Notes: generated from the sequence alone by a model not told the origin. A stretch of DNA of 64,000 nt from Bradyrhizobium sp. CER78 (GCF_029846235.1 NZ_JARVWP010000002.1:248001-312000), one strand, 5' to 3'; shown: positions 8,142-16,908, counted from the first letter of the stretch. Numbers and translations: made by a program.

Positions 8142-8807
8142 TTAATGCGCTTCCAACGGCCGCATGCCTCGTCGTGTCCCACTGTTCGCGTCGCTGGAAC
8201 AGGCATCCGGACGGCCTCCGGCTGCAATGCATTGACGGTAGCGCCAGGGCTCGACAAATCGTCCGCTCCACATGCCGGTCTGTTTCGCGCGCGCCTCGGC
8301 CTCGGCAGGCGCATAGTCGCCCTTGCTGTAGCGCGGCCAGTCGATCGCAAGTCCGCCGCGCACCAGCCAGTCGGCAAGGTCAACCTTGCCGGCGGAGCAA
8401 ACCGCGATCGTCCGCCCGTATTGGTCGTGGTCGACCTCGACGCAGGCTACCGTCTGCCTGCCTATGAAGGCGGCAAGCGCATTCGATGCGATCTGCCCGC
8501 AGCGATAGCGCTCGCCGTGCCGGTCATGGCAGAGCTGATCGTGTTCAGGGGCATCGATCCCGAAGAGGCGTACGCGTGTCGCACGAATTTCGATGGTGTC
8601 GCCGTCGATCACGCTCGCCTGCCCGGTCGCGTCGCCGGCGCGGACGGGGCCCGCCAGCGTGGCGGCGGTAAACAGCAGGATGAGCGCGCGGCCGAGAGCC
8701 GGCCGCCGCCCGGACGTCCGGTTAGACCAATTGAATGCGTGCCACGGTCGCAATCGTCTCGAAATGCCGGTCCCCACCTGACTGGACCACGTCCTACGGT
8801 GAGCCAA
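8142..8807 (-). CDS. Secreted thermonuclease-family (SNase-like) nuclease
   Basis: The frame gives up to 221 residues. After a hydrophobic, signal-like stretch (ALILLFTAATLAGPVRA, near residues 40-56) comes the SNase core: GQASVIDGDTIEI, then VRLFGIDAPEHDQLC, then DHDQYGRTIAVCSAGKVDLA. The fold binds calcium and cuts DNA or RNA; the exported form is common on rhizobial mobile elements. The listed start is a TTG. A later alternative start, just before the signal sequence, is quite possible, so the first 30-40 residues are uncertain. The neighbouring ArdC gene is transcribed the same way. Confidence 0.85.
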   Translation of the reverse strand: MAHRRTWSSQVGTGISRRLRPWHAFNWSNRTSGRRPALGRALILLFTAATLAGPVRAGDATGQASVIDGDTIEIRATRVRLFGIDAPEHDQLCHDRHGERYRCGQIASNALAAFIGRQTVACVEVDHDQYGRTIAVCSAGKVDLADWLVRGGLAIDWPRYSKGDYAPAEAEARAKQTGMWSGRFVEPWRYRQCIAAGGRPDACSSDANSGTRRGMRPLEAH

Positions 8808-8940
8808 CGGTCAGCGAGGAAACCACCCGCGCCAGCACCATGACGGTGGCGGCGAGCATCGTCCCTCCGACCAGAACGTGCGCGATACACCGCCCTACCA
8901 TGGCACTGCCGTCAACAAAGACGCTGAATGCATTTTGCAT
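8794..8940 (-). CDS. Possible small membrane peptide
   Basis: A 48-residue frame starts at ATG 8940 and overlaps the extreme 5' end of the nuclease frame. It contains one hydrophobic segment (HVLVGGTMLAATVMVLARVV) that could span a membrane. There is no family I recognise and no strong ribosome-binding site, so it is only a candidate. Confidence 0.3.
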   Translation of the reverse strand: MQNAFSVFVDGSAMVGRCIAHVLVGGTMLAATVMVLARVVSSLTVGSP

Positions 8941-9240
8941 GGGCCGGCTCCGTCACTTGCTCCGAAGGATCGAGCCGGACTCTTAGTCTGAGTCGCACCG
9001 CCGCCGCCTCAGGCTTATTTCTCGGGCCGTTAGGGTTTGATTCACGACTCGGAGACTCCCGGCAAACGGCCGCGGCGGAGGCCGCAGCAGCCGAATCGGC
9101 GGACTCAGCCGCCGGTCTTGTTCCGTCCCTCGTCGTTCAGGCAGTCGCGGATGATTCGCTGCACCCTGGCGGTTTCCAACGAATTGGTGGCGGCGACCTC
9201 CCGTCCCAGCGGGCGGTTTGCGCCCGTTGCGAGGGGGCGG
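8941..9240. other. Intergenic region downstream of ardC
   Basis: There is no supported gene here. A weak hairpin, GGGCG-GTTTG-CGCCC at 9211-9225, follows the ardC stop by about 15 bases and may help end that transcript. Confidence 0.35.
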
Positions 9241-10215
9241 CTATGCGTCCGGGCTGTGCTGCGCTTGATCGTCTGCGTTCGCTGAAACCGGCGCACGGAA
9301 GGCCAGCAGGAAGTCGGCGGCTTTTGAGGCCTGGCTTGCGGCACGAAAGATCGCGCGGTTGTCGGCGCGCAGCACATCGATCCAGCTGCCGATATAGTCG
9401 GCATGCCGTACTGTCGGCACGATGGACAGTGACGAACAGACAAAGGCGGTTGTCACCTCGGCGACCAGCTCCTCGGCGGCATACAGCGTCGACCCGAAGG
9501 CGCCGCTCTGATCGCGGTTCAGCCGGCGATGGTGGCCGGTCCAGTGTCCGAGTTCGTGAAACAGCGTGCGGTAGTAGTTGATCTGGTCGAAGAACGCCGA
9601 TTGCGGCGGCAGACAGACCACGTCCTCGCGCGGGGCATAGAACGCCTGATCACCGCCATGACGGATATCGGCGAGCGTTGCGCGCGCGAGCGCTTCCGCC
9701 TCCGGCACGATCCGGGGCTCGGGCAATGCGGGCGCGGACGCAATGCAGCGATCGGGAAGCCCTTCGCATTGCGCCACGTTGAACACGACGTAGCGGCGCA
9801 GAAACGGGACGGCGCTGGCTTCGTGCCGGTCGCCTTGCGCTGCCGCCGGATCGGTCGGTTCGGATCGGCGATCCTTCGGAATGAACGTGTCGGCGTAACA
9901 GACCCCGACACCACGCTCGCCCTTGCGCACGGTTGCGCCCATGGCGGTCGCCTGCCGAAAAGTAAGCCACCGCTGCGAGGCAAAGCCCCGATCGAACAGC
10001 TGTGCCCACAGGATCAGGACGTTGATCCCGGAATAGGTCCGACCGGTCGCAGCGTTGCGCGGCAATCCGAGCCGGGCATCGCTCGAGCCTGCGGCCCAAG
10101 GCTGCGCCCAGGGAAAAGTCCCTGCCTCCAGATCGGCGATGATCCGTGCGGTGACTTCTTCATAGAGGCTCGGCTTCGCCTTGCTCGCGTGATTGCGCGT
10201 AAAACGCCTGGACAT
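9241..10215 (-). CDS. ardC: ArdC-type antirestriction protein with zincin metallopeptidase domain
   Basis: The product has 324 residues. The N-terminal half is the ArdC single-stranded-DNA-binding domain (SLYEEVTARIIADLEAGTFP, and later FRQATAMGATVRKGERG). The C-terminal half carries the zinc-protease motif FHELGHWTGHH near residue 217. ArdC proteins shield incoming single-stranded conjugative DNA from host restriction. The ATG at 10215 is supported by GGAG 7 bases upstream; the frame extends further upstream without protein character. It is a typical cargo gene of the leading region of conjugative elements. Confidence 0.9.
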   Translation of the reverse strand: MSRRFTRNHASKAKPSLYEEVTARIIADLEAGTFPWAQPWAAGSSDARLGLPRNAATGRTYSGINVLILWAQLFDRGFASQRWLTFRQATAMGATVRKGERGVGVCYADTFIPKDRRSEPTDPAAAQGDRHEASAVPFLRRYVVFNVAQCEGLPDRCIASAPALPEPRIVPEAEALARATLADIRHGGDQAFYAPREDVVCLPPQSAFFDQINYYRTLFHELGHWTGHHRRLNRDQSGAFGSTLYAAEELVAEVTTAFVCSSLSIVPTVRHADYIGSWIDVLRADNRAIFRAASQASKAADFLLAFRAPVSANADDQAQHSPDA

Positions 10216-10859
10216 GATGATCTCCGTTCGTCCTTCTTGCGCGCCCTGCCCCCGGAAGGCGGGGTGGGCGGCGAAGAGCGACCGGAAAGCCCCGAACTCA
10301 GGAGGCGGGCAGCACCGGAACGGCCGGAGCGGCAGCGGAGGACCGCGCCATGCAAGCACTCGTCGCAGACTGCCTTGAAATGGCGCGGTTGCGGCCTGTC
10401 GGTTCGGGGCTACACGGGAGCACCGCCCACCCCGCGGTCCGCGGGCTACAAAATGCGCCGGGCGCATGCGGCCGGCTCTTCAAGAAGCGGCTTGCGACGG
10501 CGTGGTGACCTCGGTCGACCATTGCGCTCGACGCCTTCGAAGGCGCATGGTCGCCACGTCAACCGCGCGCACAAAGTTCGCGCCAGGGATCGACGCCGAA
10601 GGCCGAGACCGCGGACGGGCTCGGTTCACGATCGCCCGGCCCGCAAGCCCGGTTGCTTGCGGGCGTCGCCAGCCTCAATGCCAACCGGCCTTCGTGCCCT
10701 CCAAAAGCACCTCTTCCAGACAGATGACGTTCACATCCTTGCAGGCAGCTCCGCAAGGAGCGGATCTCGCCTCTTACGAGAGTGCTGACGTCGCGATGAT
10801 CGCCCGGCGATTTGACAGGGACGGGAGTCCACTGCAGCAGCCTCTGGCTGGCGGATTCA
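10216..10859. other. 640-base region without a supported gene
   Basis: The stretch between ardC and the quorum-sensing genes is GC-rich and has open frames on both strands that do not resemble proteins. I found no RNA gene. The ardC promoter should lie at its left end. Confidence 0.4.
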
Positions 10860-11399
10860 CTAGGACAGCTCGGTCCCTCGATGGATCAGAAGCTGCTGCA
10901 CGTTCTGCCTTGCGATCGGACAACCAAGGCATACCGCCCATTCAAGCAGCGTCTGGCGGAGCGTCGTCGTCAGAATTCCGTGCAGCGCAAGACGATCGAG
11001 CACAAGCTGGCGGTCCGCCTCCCGGCGCGCCATGGAGAGATCGGCAAGTATTCGTACGTCGTAACCGAGCGTTGCGCCCTCGAGCGCGGCGATGAGCACG
11101 TCCTCCTCCAGCCACGCTCCCCCCAAAAATAGCAGACTGGTATTCGACGTTGCCAGGCTCGCGATAAACCGCGCATCGTGCCACAGCTCCAGAGGATCCG
11201 CGTCAGGTATCGTGACAACACCAGGAATCTGGCCAGCCCACGAAGGCTCGTGCTCTCCGACGAGGTTGAGCGTAATGCTGAACACCTGAAACACTGCGGG
11301 CAGGAGTGCAAGGCTCTCCTGTCGGTCGTCAACCTTCCCGGGTCTGGTACGCCCGGGATTGATCAGGATCAGACGACTGCGCCGCGGATCTGCCAGCAT
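10860..11399 (-). CDS. YcaC/isochorismatase-fold protein lacking catalytic residues
   Basis: The 179-residue protein follows the isochorismatase-like hydrolase pattern of the YcaC group: an early LILINPG strand, SLLFLGGAWLEEDVLIAALE, LGYDVRILADLS, and a late TTTLRQTLLEWAV. The catalytic triad appears lost. The N-terminal Asp is Asn (LILINP), and the nucleophile position, normally Cys in a TEVCV-like loop, reads LEEDV. It is therefore probably a non-catalytic relative. It lies 54 bp after the LuxI-type synthase in the same direction, so it is likely in its operon and could have a role in quorum sensing or be passenger DNA. Confidence 0.65.
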   Translation of the reverse strand: MLADPRRSRLILINPGRTRPGKVDDRQESLALLPAVFQVFSITLNLVGEHEPSWAGQIPGVVTIPDADPLELWHDARFIASLATSNTSLLFLGGAWLEEDVLIAALEGATLGYDVRILADLSMARREADRQLVLDRLALHGILTTTLRQTLLEWAVCLGCPIARQNVQQLLIHRGTELS

Positions 11400-11453
11400 C
11401 GCATTGATCCAGGAAATGCACCGGATGGCCCACAGAAACAGAATGTATCCTGG

Positions 11454-12092
11454 TCACGCGGCGGCGAGAGGCAGTGGCTCCTCCCCAAGCACGGGCCCCT
11501 CAACAACTGCCTGTCTGTACATTGCAGCGAGTGCAGTATCGGAATTGTGCAGCAAGCCCGCCAATGCCATGGTTTGGCCAATCCTCTGTGGCGGCGAGAT
11601 CCGCTCCAGCGGCCATCCAGCGCGCCGAAGAATTCGTTCCATGCGCATGTCGGTGACGGTCACGATCGTATCGGCTTGGGCGGCCCGCATCCCCTCGATC
11701 ATGGCCGCAAAGAGCAAGAAAGTCGTGCGATTGAGCCCACTCTCTGTCGCCGCGGCAGCGCGAGCTGTGTCGACGCAAAACCGCGAGCTTTCCAAGACCT
11801 GGTCACTTCGCGGTGCAGGCTGGCCTCCCAGCAAGGAAGGAAACGTATCTGCCAACATGGTGGGCCCCGTGGTCGGCAGCAGCCGAACGGATGCCACGAC
11901 GTCCCGCTCTTCGGTCGTAATCAGAAGATAGGTCGGGTTGAGAGCATCATAGATGTCCATTTCGAACTCGCCCGACACAGACACGGTCCAATCGAGTCGA
12001 TCCTTGAACACCCGCCGGCGAAGACGAAACATCGCCGCGAGTAGATCGAGATGCCGCCCGAACTGATGATGACGGAGAGCAACGACATGCAT
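11454..12092 (-). CDS. traI: LuxI/TraI-type acyl-homoserine lactone synthase
   Basis: The product has 212 residues with the LuxI core: MFRLRRRVFKDRLDW near residue 20, the GEFEMDIYDALNPTYLL acidic segment, VVASVRLLPTTGPTML, and LESSRFCVDT around residue 100. These are the conserved Arg, Phe, Trp, Asp and Glu positions of autoinducer synthases. A perfect AGGAGGT ribosome-binding site precedes the ATG and lies within a long inverted repeat. A luxR-type gene is directly upstream on the same strand. In rhizobial ICEs such pairs couple excision and transfer to cell density. I use traI by analogy with the ICE context. Confidence 0.92.
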   Translation of the reverse strand: MHVVALRHHQFGRHLDLLAAMFRLRRRVFKDRLDWTVSVSGEFEMDIYDALNPTYLLITTEERDVVASVRLLPTTGPTMLADTFPSLLGGQPAPRSDQVLESSRFCVDTARAAAATESGLNRTTFLLFAAMIEGMRAAQADTIVTVTDMRMERILRRAGWPLERISPPQRIGQTMALAGLLHNSDTALAAMYRQAVVEGPVLGEEPLPLAAA

Positions 12093-12093
12093 A

Positions 12094-12123
12094 GTGACCT
12101 CCTGATTGATAACAGGAGGTCAC
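12094..12123 (-). promoter_or_regulatory. 11-bp perfect inverted repeat enclosing the luxI ribosome-binding site
   Basis: GTGACCTCCTG and CAGGAGGTCAC are exact reverse complements separated by 8 bases. On the synthase mRNA the second arm contains the AGGAGGT ribosome-binding site one base before the ATG, and the first arm is its exact antisense. The hairpin would hide the ribosome-binding site. It could also, or instead, be a DNA operator. Confidence 0.75.
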
Positions 12124-12300
12124 AGAACCAGAGGTACACAGACCACGCGCCTGTCGAATCTTGCAGGTCGAAGCCGATCCAATGGAAGCCAAGGCCACTT
12201 TTAGCAAAGATAAGCCCAAGCTCAGCAATCGAGGACACCTCTTCAGCAGACAACAGGTTTGCTTAGATGTGGGTTGTTATTCCAACCGCTCGCAATGAAG

Positions 12301-13023
12301 TCAGGGCAACAATCCCCGGCGCAGCGCTTCGCCGACGCACTGGGCGATTGTGGCGGCGTCCAGCTTGCGCCGGGCGTTCTCGAGATGGAATACGACCGTG
12401 CGGCGCGATATCTGAACAAGTACGGCGATATCCGCGACAGTCTTGCCTTGTGCGACCCAGGCAAGACATTGGCGTTCGCGCTGGGTAAGAACGCTGCTGC
12501 CCTGCGTTGGCCTTCGCAGTCGGGCGACCGCGTGGGTGTGAAAATAGAGGCCTACAAGGTGAACTGCGAGCTTCGCATCGATGACCAGTCGACTTGTCGA
12601 GGCAACCGGCTCGTCAGTTGCGAGAGTGAACGCTGCCATCCGTCCAAAGCCACCTTTGATCGGGACGGTGACGCCGGATCTGATACCAAACGTCATGGCC
12701 TCATCGAAGAAGTTGCGCTGTTGCCTTGTTCCCGCGGGCTTCGGTGCACCGTCCCCCCAGCAGAAAACATCGTTTTCGTGACGAGCCCGACGCACAACGG
12801 GATCAAGCTGTTGATAGCCGAGCTCAAAGTATCGGCTGGTCCAGGCCTTTGGATAGGAGGAAACAAGCGTGGGCGCCTGGTTCGCGATCTGCAGATAGGC
12901 GAACCATCGGAATCCGAGGCGCCGGGTCACGCGCCTTGCGACACTTTCGAACCCTTGTTCGTCGTCTGCCGTCCAGATTGCATCGACGAACTCCTGAAAT
13001 GACCGGTTCACTGCTTTTATCAT
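12301..13023 (-). CDS. traR: LuxR/TraR-type autoinducer-responsive regulator
   Basis: From ATG 13023 the product has 240 residues, the usual TraR size. Residues 20-160 form an autoinducer-binding domain (LGFRWFAYLQI, FELGYQQLDPVVRRAR, DVFCWGD, FGIRSGVTVPIKG). The C-terminus is a GerE-type HTH (LTQRERQCLAWVAQGKTVAD, then ISRRTVVFHLENARRKL). It lies upstream of the synthase gene on the same strand with a 208-bp gap. Longer in-frame starts at 13065 and 13122 exist but lack better ribosome-binding sites. It probably senses the product of the adjacent LuxI protein and activates ICE transfer functions. Confidence 0.9.
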   Translation of the reverse strand: MIKAVNRSFQEFVDAIWTADDEQGFESVARRVTRRLGFRWFAYLQIANQAPTLVSSYPKAWTSRYFELGYQQLDPVVRRARHENDVFCWGDGAPKPAGTRQQRNFFDEAMTFGIRSGVTVPIKGGFGRMAAFTLATDEPVASTSRLVIDAKLAVHLVGLYFHTHAVARLRRPTQGSSVLTQRERQCLAWVAQGKTVADIAVLVQISRRTVVFHLENARRKLDAATIAQCVGEALRRGLLP

Positions 13024-13128
13024 CGAGCCGTCGGCCAACCGGTCATAAGGAGAAACACGAAGCATACCACAGGACCAAACGAGCTGCTTTCGCCCTCCGG
13101 CGCCGCAAGCGGCGGCCCACACCCCAGC

Positions 13129-13166
13129 CCATCGATTGGATCGCGATCCGACGATCCAATCGATGG
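13129..13166 (-). terminator. 15-bp perfect inverted repeat after the porin gene
   Basis: CCATCGATTGGATCG (13129-13143) and CGATCCAATCGATGG (13152-13166) are exact reverse complements separated by 8 bases. The structure starts 18 bases past the porin stop and ends 143 bases before the LuxR start. No T-run follows. It may end porin transcription or be a protein-binding or recombination site at the edge of the ICE module. Confidence 0.5.
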
Positions 13167-13183
13167 CTTCGGGTGACGCGCTG

Positions 13184-14821
13184 CTACATGTTTACGAGCA
13201 GGGATGCGAGCACATTGAGAGAGGGCCCTTCGGTCTTGAAGTACGCCAGGCTTGGATGATCCGTATAGCCTACCCCGATTGTTCCCCAGAGACCCGGCAT
13301 AAGATGCGCAGTGTATGTCGCGGTGACTGAATTGGAGGTCCGCGCCGCAAACGCTCCAGTAAGGCCCGAGAATTGGTTGGTAGCGTCCGCCAGATAGTGG
13401 CTGACGACGTTTCGAGCCGTGACGACCGAGAACATGTCGGTTGGGCGGCTGTCAAACGGTCCGATCCAGTACGCTCGGCCCTCATAATATTGAGAGATGC
13501 CCGTCGTCTCGGGGGGCGCGTACATGAACGACATGCCCGCATAGATGCCGCGGTGCGCCGTCAGCGGTGACGACGGATCCTGTTGCAATAGTTGCCGATC
13601 GGCCAGGAATGTCACGCCGACATTGCCAGCATGTTTTGCGAACGGATTGCCCGGAAGATGTGAAAAGTCGAGGAAGGTCGAATTGTTATAGAGGACGTCA
13701 AGCCGCAACCAGGTTTGCGGGTTTCCGGGGCTCGCCGGCCGCTTGTAGCCGATCTCGTCAATGAACAGCTCCCCGGTTCCCCTCGGTCCGCTCCAGTTGA
13801 ACCCCGAAGGGTTGGTCAGTGTTTCGTCGAACACTACATTGCCCGTGACACTGTTGATCGGGAGACTGCGTTGCACGGCGGCTTGATTATAGATCGTATC
13901 GGTGATGTGCCAGGTCGTTCTGAAGCTTGGAGTCGGCACAATCGAGAGCCCCAGCTGCACCGGAATTGAGCCGCTTGGACCGAATGTACTGGCCAGATTC
14001 GAACCGACGAAGGTCCCCATGAACTCGGTGGTGTTGGTTACGTAACCGAACTTGATCTCGAGCCGCTTGTCGAAGAGCGTTTGATACCAGGCCAGCTGAT
14101 AGAGCTGGAGAGTGTTGGGAAGGTATCCAACATCGTTACCCGTGCTGTACAGCCCGGCCACCATCAATTGCCCGTCGGGCACGCCCCAGCGGCTCAGATC
14201 GTAGGTCAGCCAGGCGATCGTCTCATTAATGTAGCTCGGACGTTGACCGAGATAGGTCTGGTTGCCTGCACACAGTGCACCAATCGCCTGGGAGTAGCGG
14301 GAACAGGGAGGGAAGTAGCCCGGCACATGCCGCGGCGTGTCCAACATATTGCTTTCAAAGATGCCGAGGTCGTAGATCTGCAGGCCGAAGCCTGCTGACG
14401 CCAGTGCCGACCGCCAACCGCCTTCGTCGCGCAGAAGGGAGTCGGCATAGGAGGGAAACGGTATGTTCCAGCCCTTTACGCCATAGCGTTTATTCAGCTC
14501 GTTCAACTGTTCGCGCTCACGCATCGCGTCAGCGATCTTCGCATTAGGGTTTCGTGCGACGGGCGATTTGATTTGCGGCGATGCGCGCTTCGTATCATCG
14601 ACCGTTCTCCTATTTGGACCAACGGCCTTTTGCTTGTAAGTGACTGATGCAACCTCCTTTGCATTTTGCTCTGCGGACCCTGCGCGAGCCGACGCGCCAT
14701 TGACGGCAAGCAACGCCAGGCCGAGGCAACCCGAGCGAACCACTCTCCGCCAATACAGACGGAGATCGCCCCCGTTGACCGTTCTTTCCGTTCGAGTACT
14801 TACGATGCGTTCTAAATGCAT
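13184..14821 (-). CDS. OprB-type carbohydrate-selective porin
   Basis: The product has 545 residues with a signal sequence (VVRSGCLGLALLAVNGASARA), a low-complexity linker, then an outer-membrane barrel of the OprB family (LQIYDLGIFESNMLD, LTYDLSRWGVPDGQL, KRLEIKFGYVTNTTEFMGTF). It ends in the typical short hydrophobic strand NVLASLLVNM. GGGGAGGAGAGA directly before the ATG supports the start. Such porins let sugars or other small solutes into the periplasm. It probably serves uptake for the adjacent FAH/cupin/ligase catabolic genes, though it is separated from them by a 410-bp gap. Confidence 0.85.
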   Translation of the reverse strand: MHLERIVSTRTERTVNGGDLRLYWRRVVRSGCLGLALLAVNGASARAGSAEQNAKEVASVTYKQKAVGPNRRTVDDTKRASPQIKSPVARNPNAKIADAMREREQLNELNKRYGVKGWNIPFPSYADSLLRDEGGWRSALASAGFGLQIYDLGIFESNMLDTPRHVPGYFPPCSRYSQAIGALCAGNQTYLGQRPSYINETIAWLTYDLSRWGVPDGQLMVAGLYSTGNDVGYLPNTLQLYQLAWYQTLFDKRLEIKFGYVTNTTEFMGTFVGSNLASTFGPSGSIPVQLGLSIVPTPSFRTTWHITDTIYNQAAVQRSLPINSVTGNVVFDETLTNPSGFNWSGPRGTGELFIDEIGYKRPASPGNPQTWLRLDVLYNNSTFLDFSHLPGNPFAKHAGNVGVTFLADRQLLQQDPSSPLTAHRGIYAGMSFMYAPPETTGISQYYEGRAYWIGPFDSRPTDMFSVVTARNVVSHYLADATNQFSGLTGAFAARTSNSVTATYTAHLMPGLWGTIGVGYTDHPSLAYFKTEGPSLNVLASLLVNM

Positions 14822-15231
14822 TCTCTCCTCCCCTTGACAATGTTTTTGTCGTTTTCTGTAAAGCCTCGCAGCGCCCGGGAATTCATCAGGATGGGTCGCT
14901 CGGCCTCGCAGACAAAGGCGCAGCTATCCTCGCCACCGGAATCACCGTTGGTGAGATGGTCGTTTTCTATTGGCTGCTTGATTGCAGCGTGATCCGTGAC
15001 ACGACGGCGCCCTCGCCGGCAATCACGTCATGCTGCAAGCACTACTTGTGCTTATGCCGCCTTGCTTCCCGCCCCGATCGCGATCTGGACCGGAGATTGC
15101 CCACGCTACACCGAATGCACCGCAGATCAGGTGGCCTTCGGCATACCGCCATTGATCCCCCGCTGGTCAATCCATTGATTGTCCTTCCTCGGCCTGACTT
15201 GCCGGCTCCGTCCTCACCACATTCAGGAACA
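14822..15231. other. Intergenic region between porin and FAH-family gene
   Basis: This 410-base gap has no supported gene. Since the FAH-family gene upstream and the porin are transcribed the same way, it should hold the porin promoter. I did not find the GGTAC-type operator seen elsewhere in this block. Confidence 0.4.
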
Positions 15232-16224
15232 TCACTGTCGATCAGACATGCCGTGCCGCATTCGCACGCGATTCCTCAGGACCCCTATGCTTTCAACCTC
15301 GAGCTCGACGACGTCGCCATCCTTGAGCGATCGTCCGTGATCAATGGCGCTGCCTCCGAGCACCGTGCCTGAAGCAAAAATGTCGCCAGGGTAGATCGTG
15401 CGAGAGCGGCTCATCTCCACGATCGCCTGCTCGAACGTGAAGCGCATATGCCGGGAGGATCGGTTGGTCCATTCCTCGCCGTTGACCCGCGCAATCATGC
15501 GGACGTCGGAGAGGTCGCGAAACTCGTCCGGAGTGGCAATACACGGCCCGAGAGTCTTGGCTCCGTCAAAATCCTTGCCGCCACCCGGCCCGATCCCCAT
15601 TTCCATATGGATCAGTTGTTCGTCTCTTGCGCTCCAGTCGTTGAAGATCGTGTAGCCGAAAATGTGGCCTGCCGCCGCTTCGAGTGGAACGTCCTTGCCT
15701 CGTTTTCCGATGACGACAGCCCATTCCAGCTCGAAGTCGGCGGCCTTTGAATAAGCCGGCCACTCAATATCCTCTTCGTGAGCCGACACGGACAGCGGAT
15801 CGACCGTATAATAGGTCAACCGCTTGAGCAGCAGGTCAAAGCGCATCCGCTTGGCTACGGCGAGTTGAGCTGCCGCCTGCTCTGAACCGGCAGCAGCCTC
15901 CGCTTCGAGCTGGTCCTTGCGCTCAAAGAAGCGTTCCACATGCTCCGTAAACAGGTTGCAATCACGCATGCGAACCGGTCTCGGCAGTGGAGCAAGAAGT
16001 TGCGCTTCCACCAACGGGAGAATGGCTGATCGCGGCGGATTGCTAAGGATCTGCTCCGCGAGACGAAGTGCCTCAGTGCCTCCCTCAATCATCTCCTGCA
16101 TCGAACAGAACCACCTGCCTCGCTGGTCTGCTCTGGTCGACGATGTCAAGTCGACAATACGGTTGTCAGCCAAGAGAGCTCCGACCGACCGGGAGCCCCC
16201 GGCAGTGAAGGTGACGAGTTTCAC
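15232..16224 (-). CDS. Fumarylacetoacetate hydrolase-family enzyme
   Basis: From GTG 16224 the product has 330 residues. The FAH core is clear in the C-terminal two thirds: KAADFELEWAVVIGKRGKDV, HIFGYTIFNDWSARDEQ, GAKTLGPCIATPDEF, and TIYPGDIFASGTVLGGS. This is the metal-binding fold of fumarylacetoacetate hydrolases and 2-keto-4-pentenoate hydratases, which act late in aromatic ring degradation. The start overlaps the cupin stop by 4 bp (GTGA), with GGGAGGG upstream, so the two are translationally coupled. The exact substrate cannot be read from the sequence. Confidence 0.88.
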   Translation of the reverse strand: MKLVTFTAGGSRSVGALLADNRIVDLTSSTRADQRGRWFCSMQEMIEGGTEALRLAEQILSNPPRSAILPLVEAQLLAPLPRPVRMRDCNLFTEHVERFFERKDQLEAEAAAGSEQAAAQLAVAKRMRFDLLLKRLTYYTVDPLSVSAHEEDIEWPAYSKAADFELEWAVVIGKRGKDVPLEAAAGHIFGYTIFNDWSARDEQLIHMEMGIGPGGGKDFDGAKTLGPCIATPDEFRDLSDVRMIARVNGEEWTNRSSRHMRFTFEQAIVEMSRSRTIYPGDIFASGTVLGGSAIDHGRSLKDGDVVELEVESIGVLRNRVRMRHGMSDRQ

Positions 16225-16751
16225 GCCGCGGCCCTCCCATCGACAAGCACTCCGACCAAAACGCATTCATCGGGGCCGTCATTGCGCCAGCCGTGCATGC
16301 CGCCGTTCTGCACGATCACATCGCCGGCCTGGAGGAGAACGTCCTGCCCTTCGGTCAACATCCAGACCCGTCCCGAAGCGATCATGAAATAGTTCAAGGT
16401 ATCCGTCTTGTGCATGGAGCTGTGCTTTGCGGCTGCCATCTCGTCCTTTGACGGCACGTGCACGCTTTGGATTGATCGATGCATCGCCTCCACGTCCGCA
16501 GCCGAAAGCGGTTGTGCGCTGGGCGCAAAGCGAACGATACGAAAGATCGTGCCTCCATCTGGCGGCTCGTGTCGCACCGGAGCATTGAGCGTGGGGTCCC
16601 GAGACGAAGAAAGATCAGCCGGCGTCTCGTGCGTGATCCATAGATCGCGGCCAAAAATGTTGAAGCCAAGATGTGGCAAGGTTGACAGATCGTCGACGGC
16701 CAGCACGTCTGACTTTCCGCCCTGATCATTTCCGACAATGATGCGTCTCAT
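16221..16751 (-). CDS. Cupin-domain protein
   Basis: The 176-residue protein starts at ATG 16751 after GAGGAG. The C-terminal half holds a cupin barrel (LNYFMIASGRVWMLTEGQDV, then LQAGDVIVQNGGMHGWRNDG). The first cupin motif lacks the usual two histidines, while the second keeps HGW, so metal binding is uncertain. Similar small cupins stand beside hydrolases in aromatic-acid catabolic operons. It is first in the operon with the FAH-family gene, and the TetR-type operator 132 bp upstream probably controls both. Confidence 0.75.
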   Translation of the reverse strand: MRRIIVGNDQGGKSDVLAVDDLSTLPHLGFNIFGRDLWITHETPADLSSSRDPTLNAPVRHEPPDGGTIFRIVRFAPSAQPLSAADVEAMHRSIQSVHVPSKDEMAAAKHSSMHKTDTLNYFMIASGRVWMLTEGQDVLLQAGDVIVQNGGMHGWRNDGPDECVLVGVLVDGRAAA

Positions 16752-16882
16752 GGAATCTCCTCTGTTATTGGCAGCACCACCGAAGGGAGATCCCCGGACA
16801 CAGTTGACCGACATGGCGAACCGTCGGCCGGCTGCGCCATTCCGCCTCCCTATCGGCACCAGCTTGCTTCGCCATGCCATTT

Positions 16883-16908
16883 GGTACGAATTACGTTATT
16901 TTCGTACC
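16883..16908. promoter_or_regulatory. TetR-type operator, copy 1
   Basis: GGTACGAA and TTCGTACC form a perfect inverted repeat with a 10-base spacer, upstream of the cupin-FAH operon. The same architecture recurs at 17743-17768 on the other side of the tetR gene, which identifies it as that regulator's likely binding site. Confidence 0.75.

Noticed and set aside
12093..12253. An open frame from TTG 12253 through the luxR-luxI gap into luxI
   Set aside because: There is no ATG or ribosome-binding site, and it continues out of frame through luxI; the gap is better read as promoter and leader RNA.
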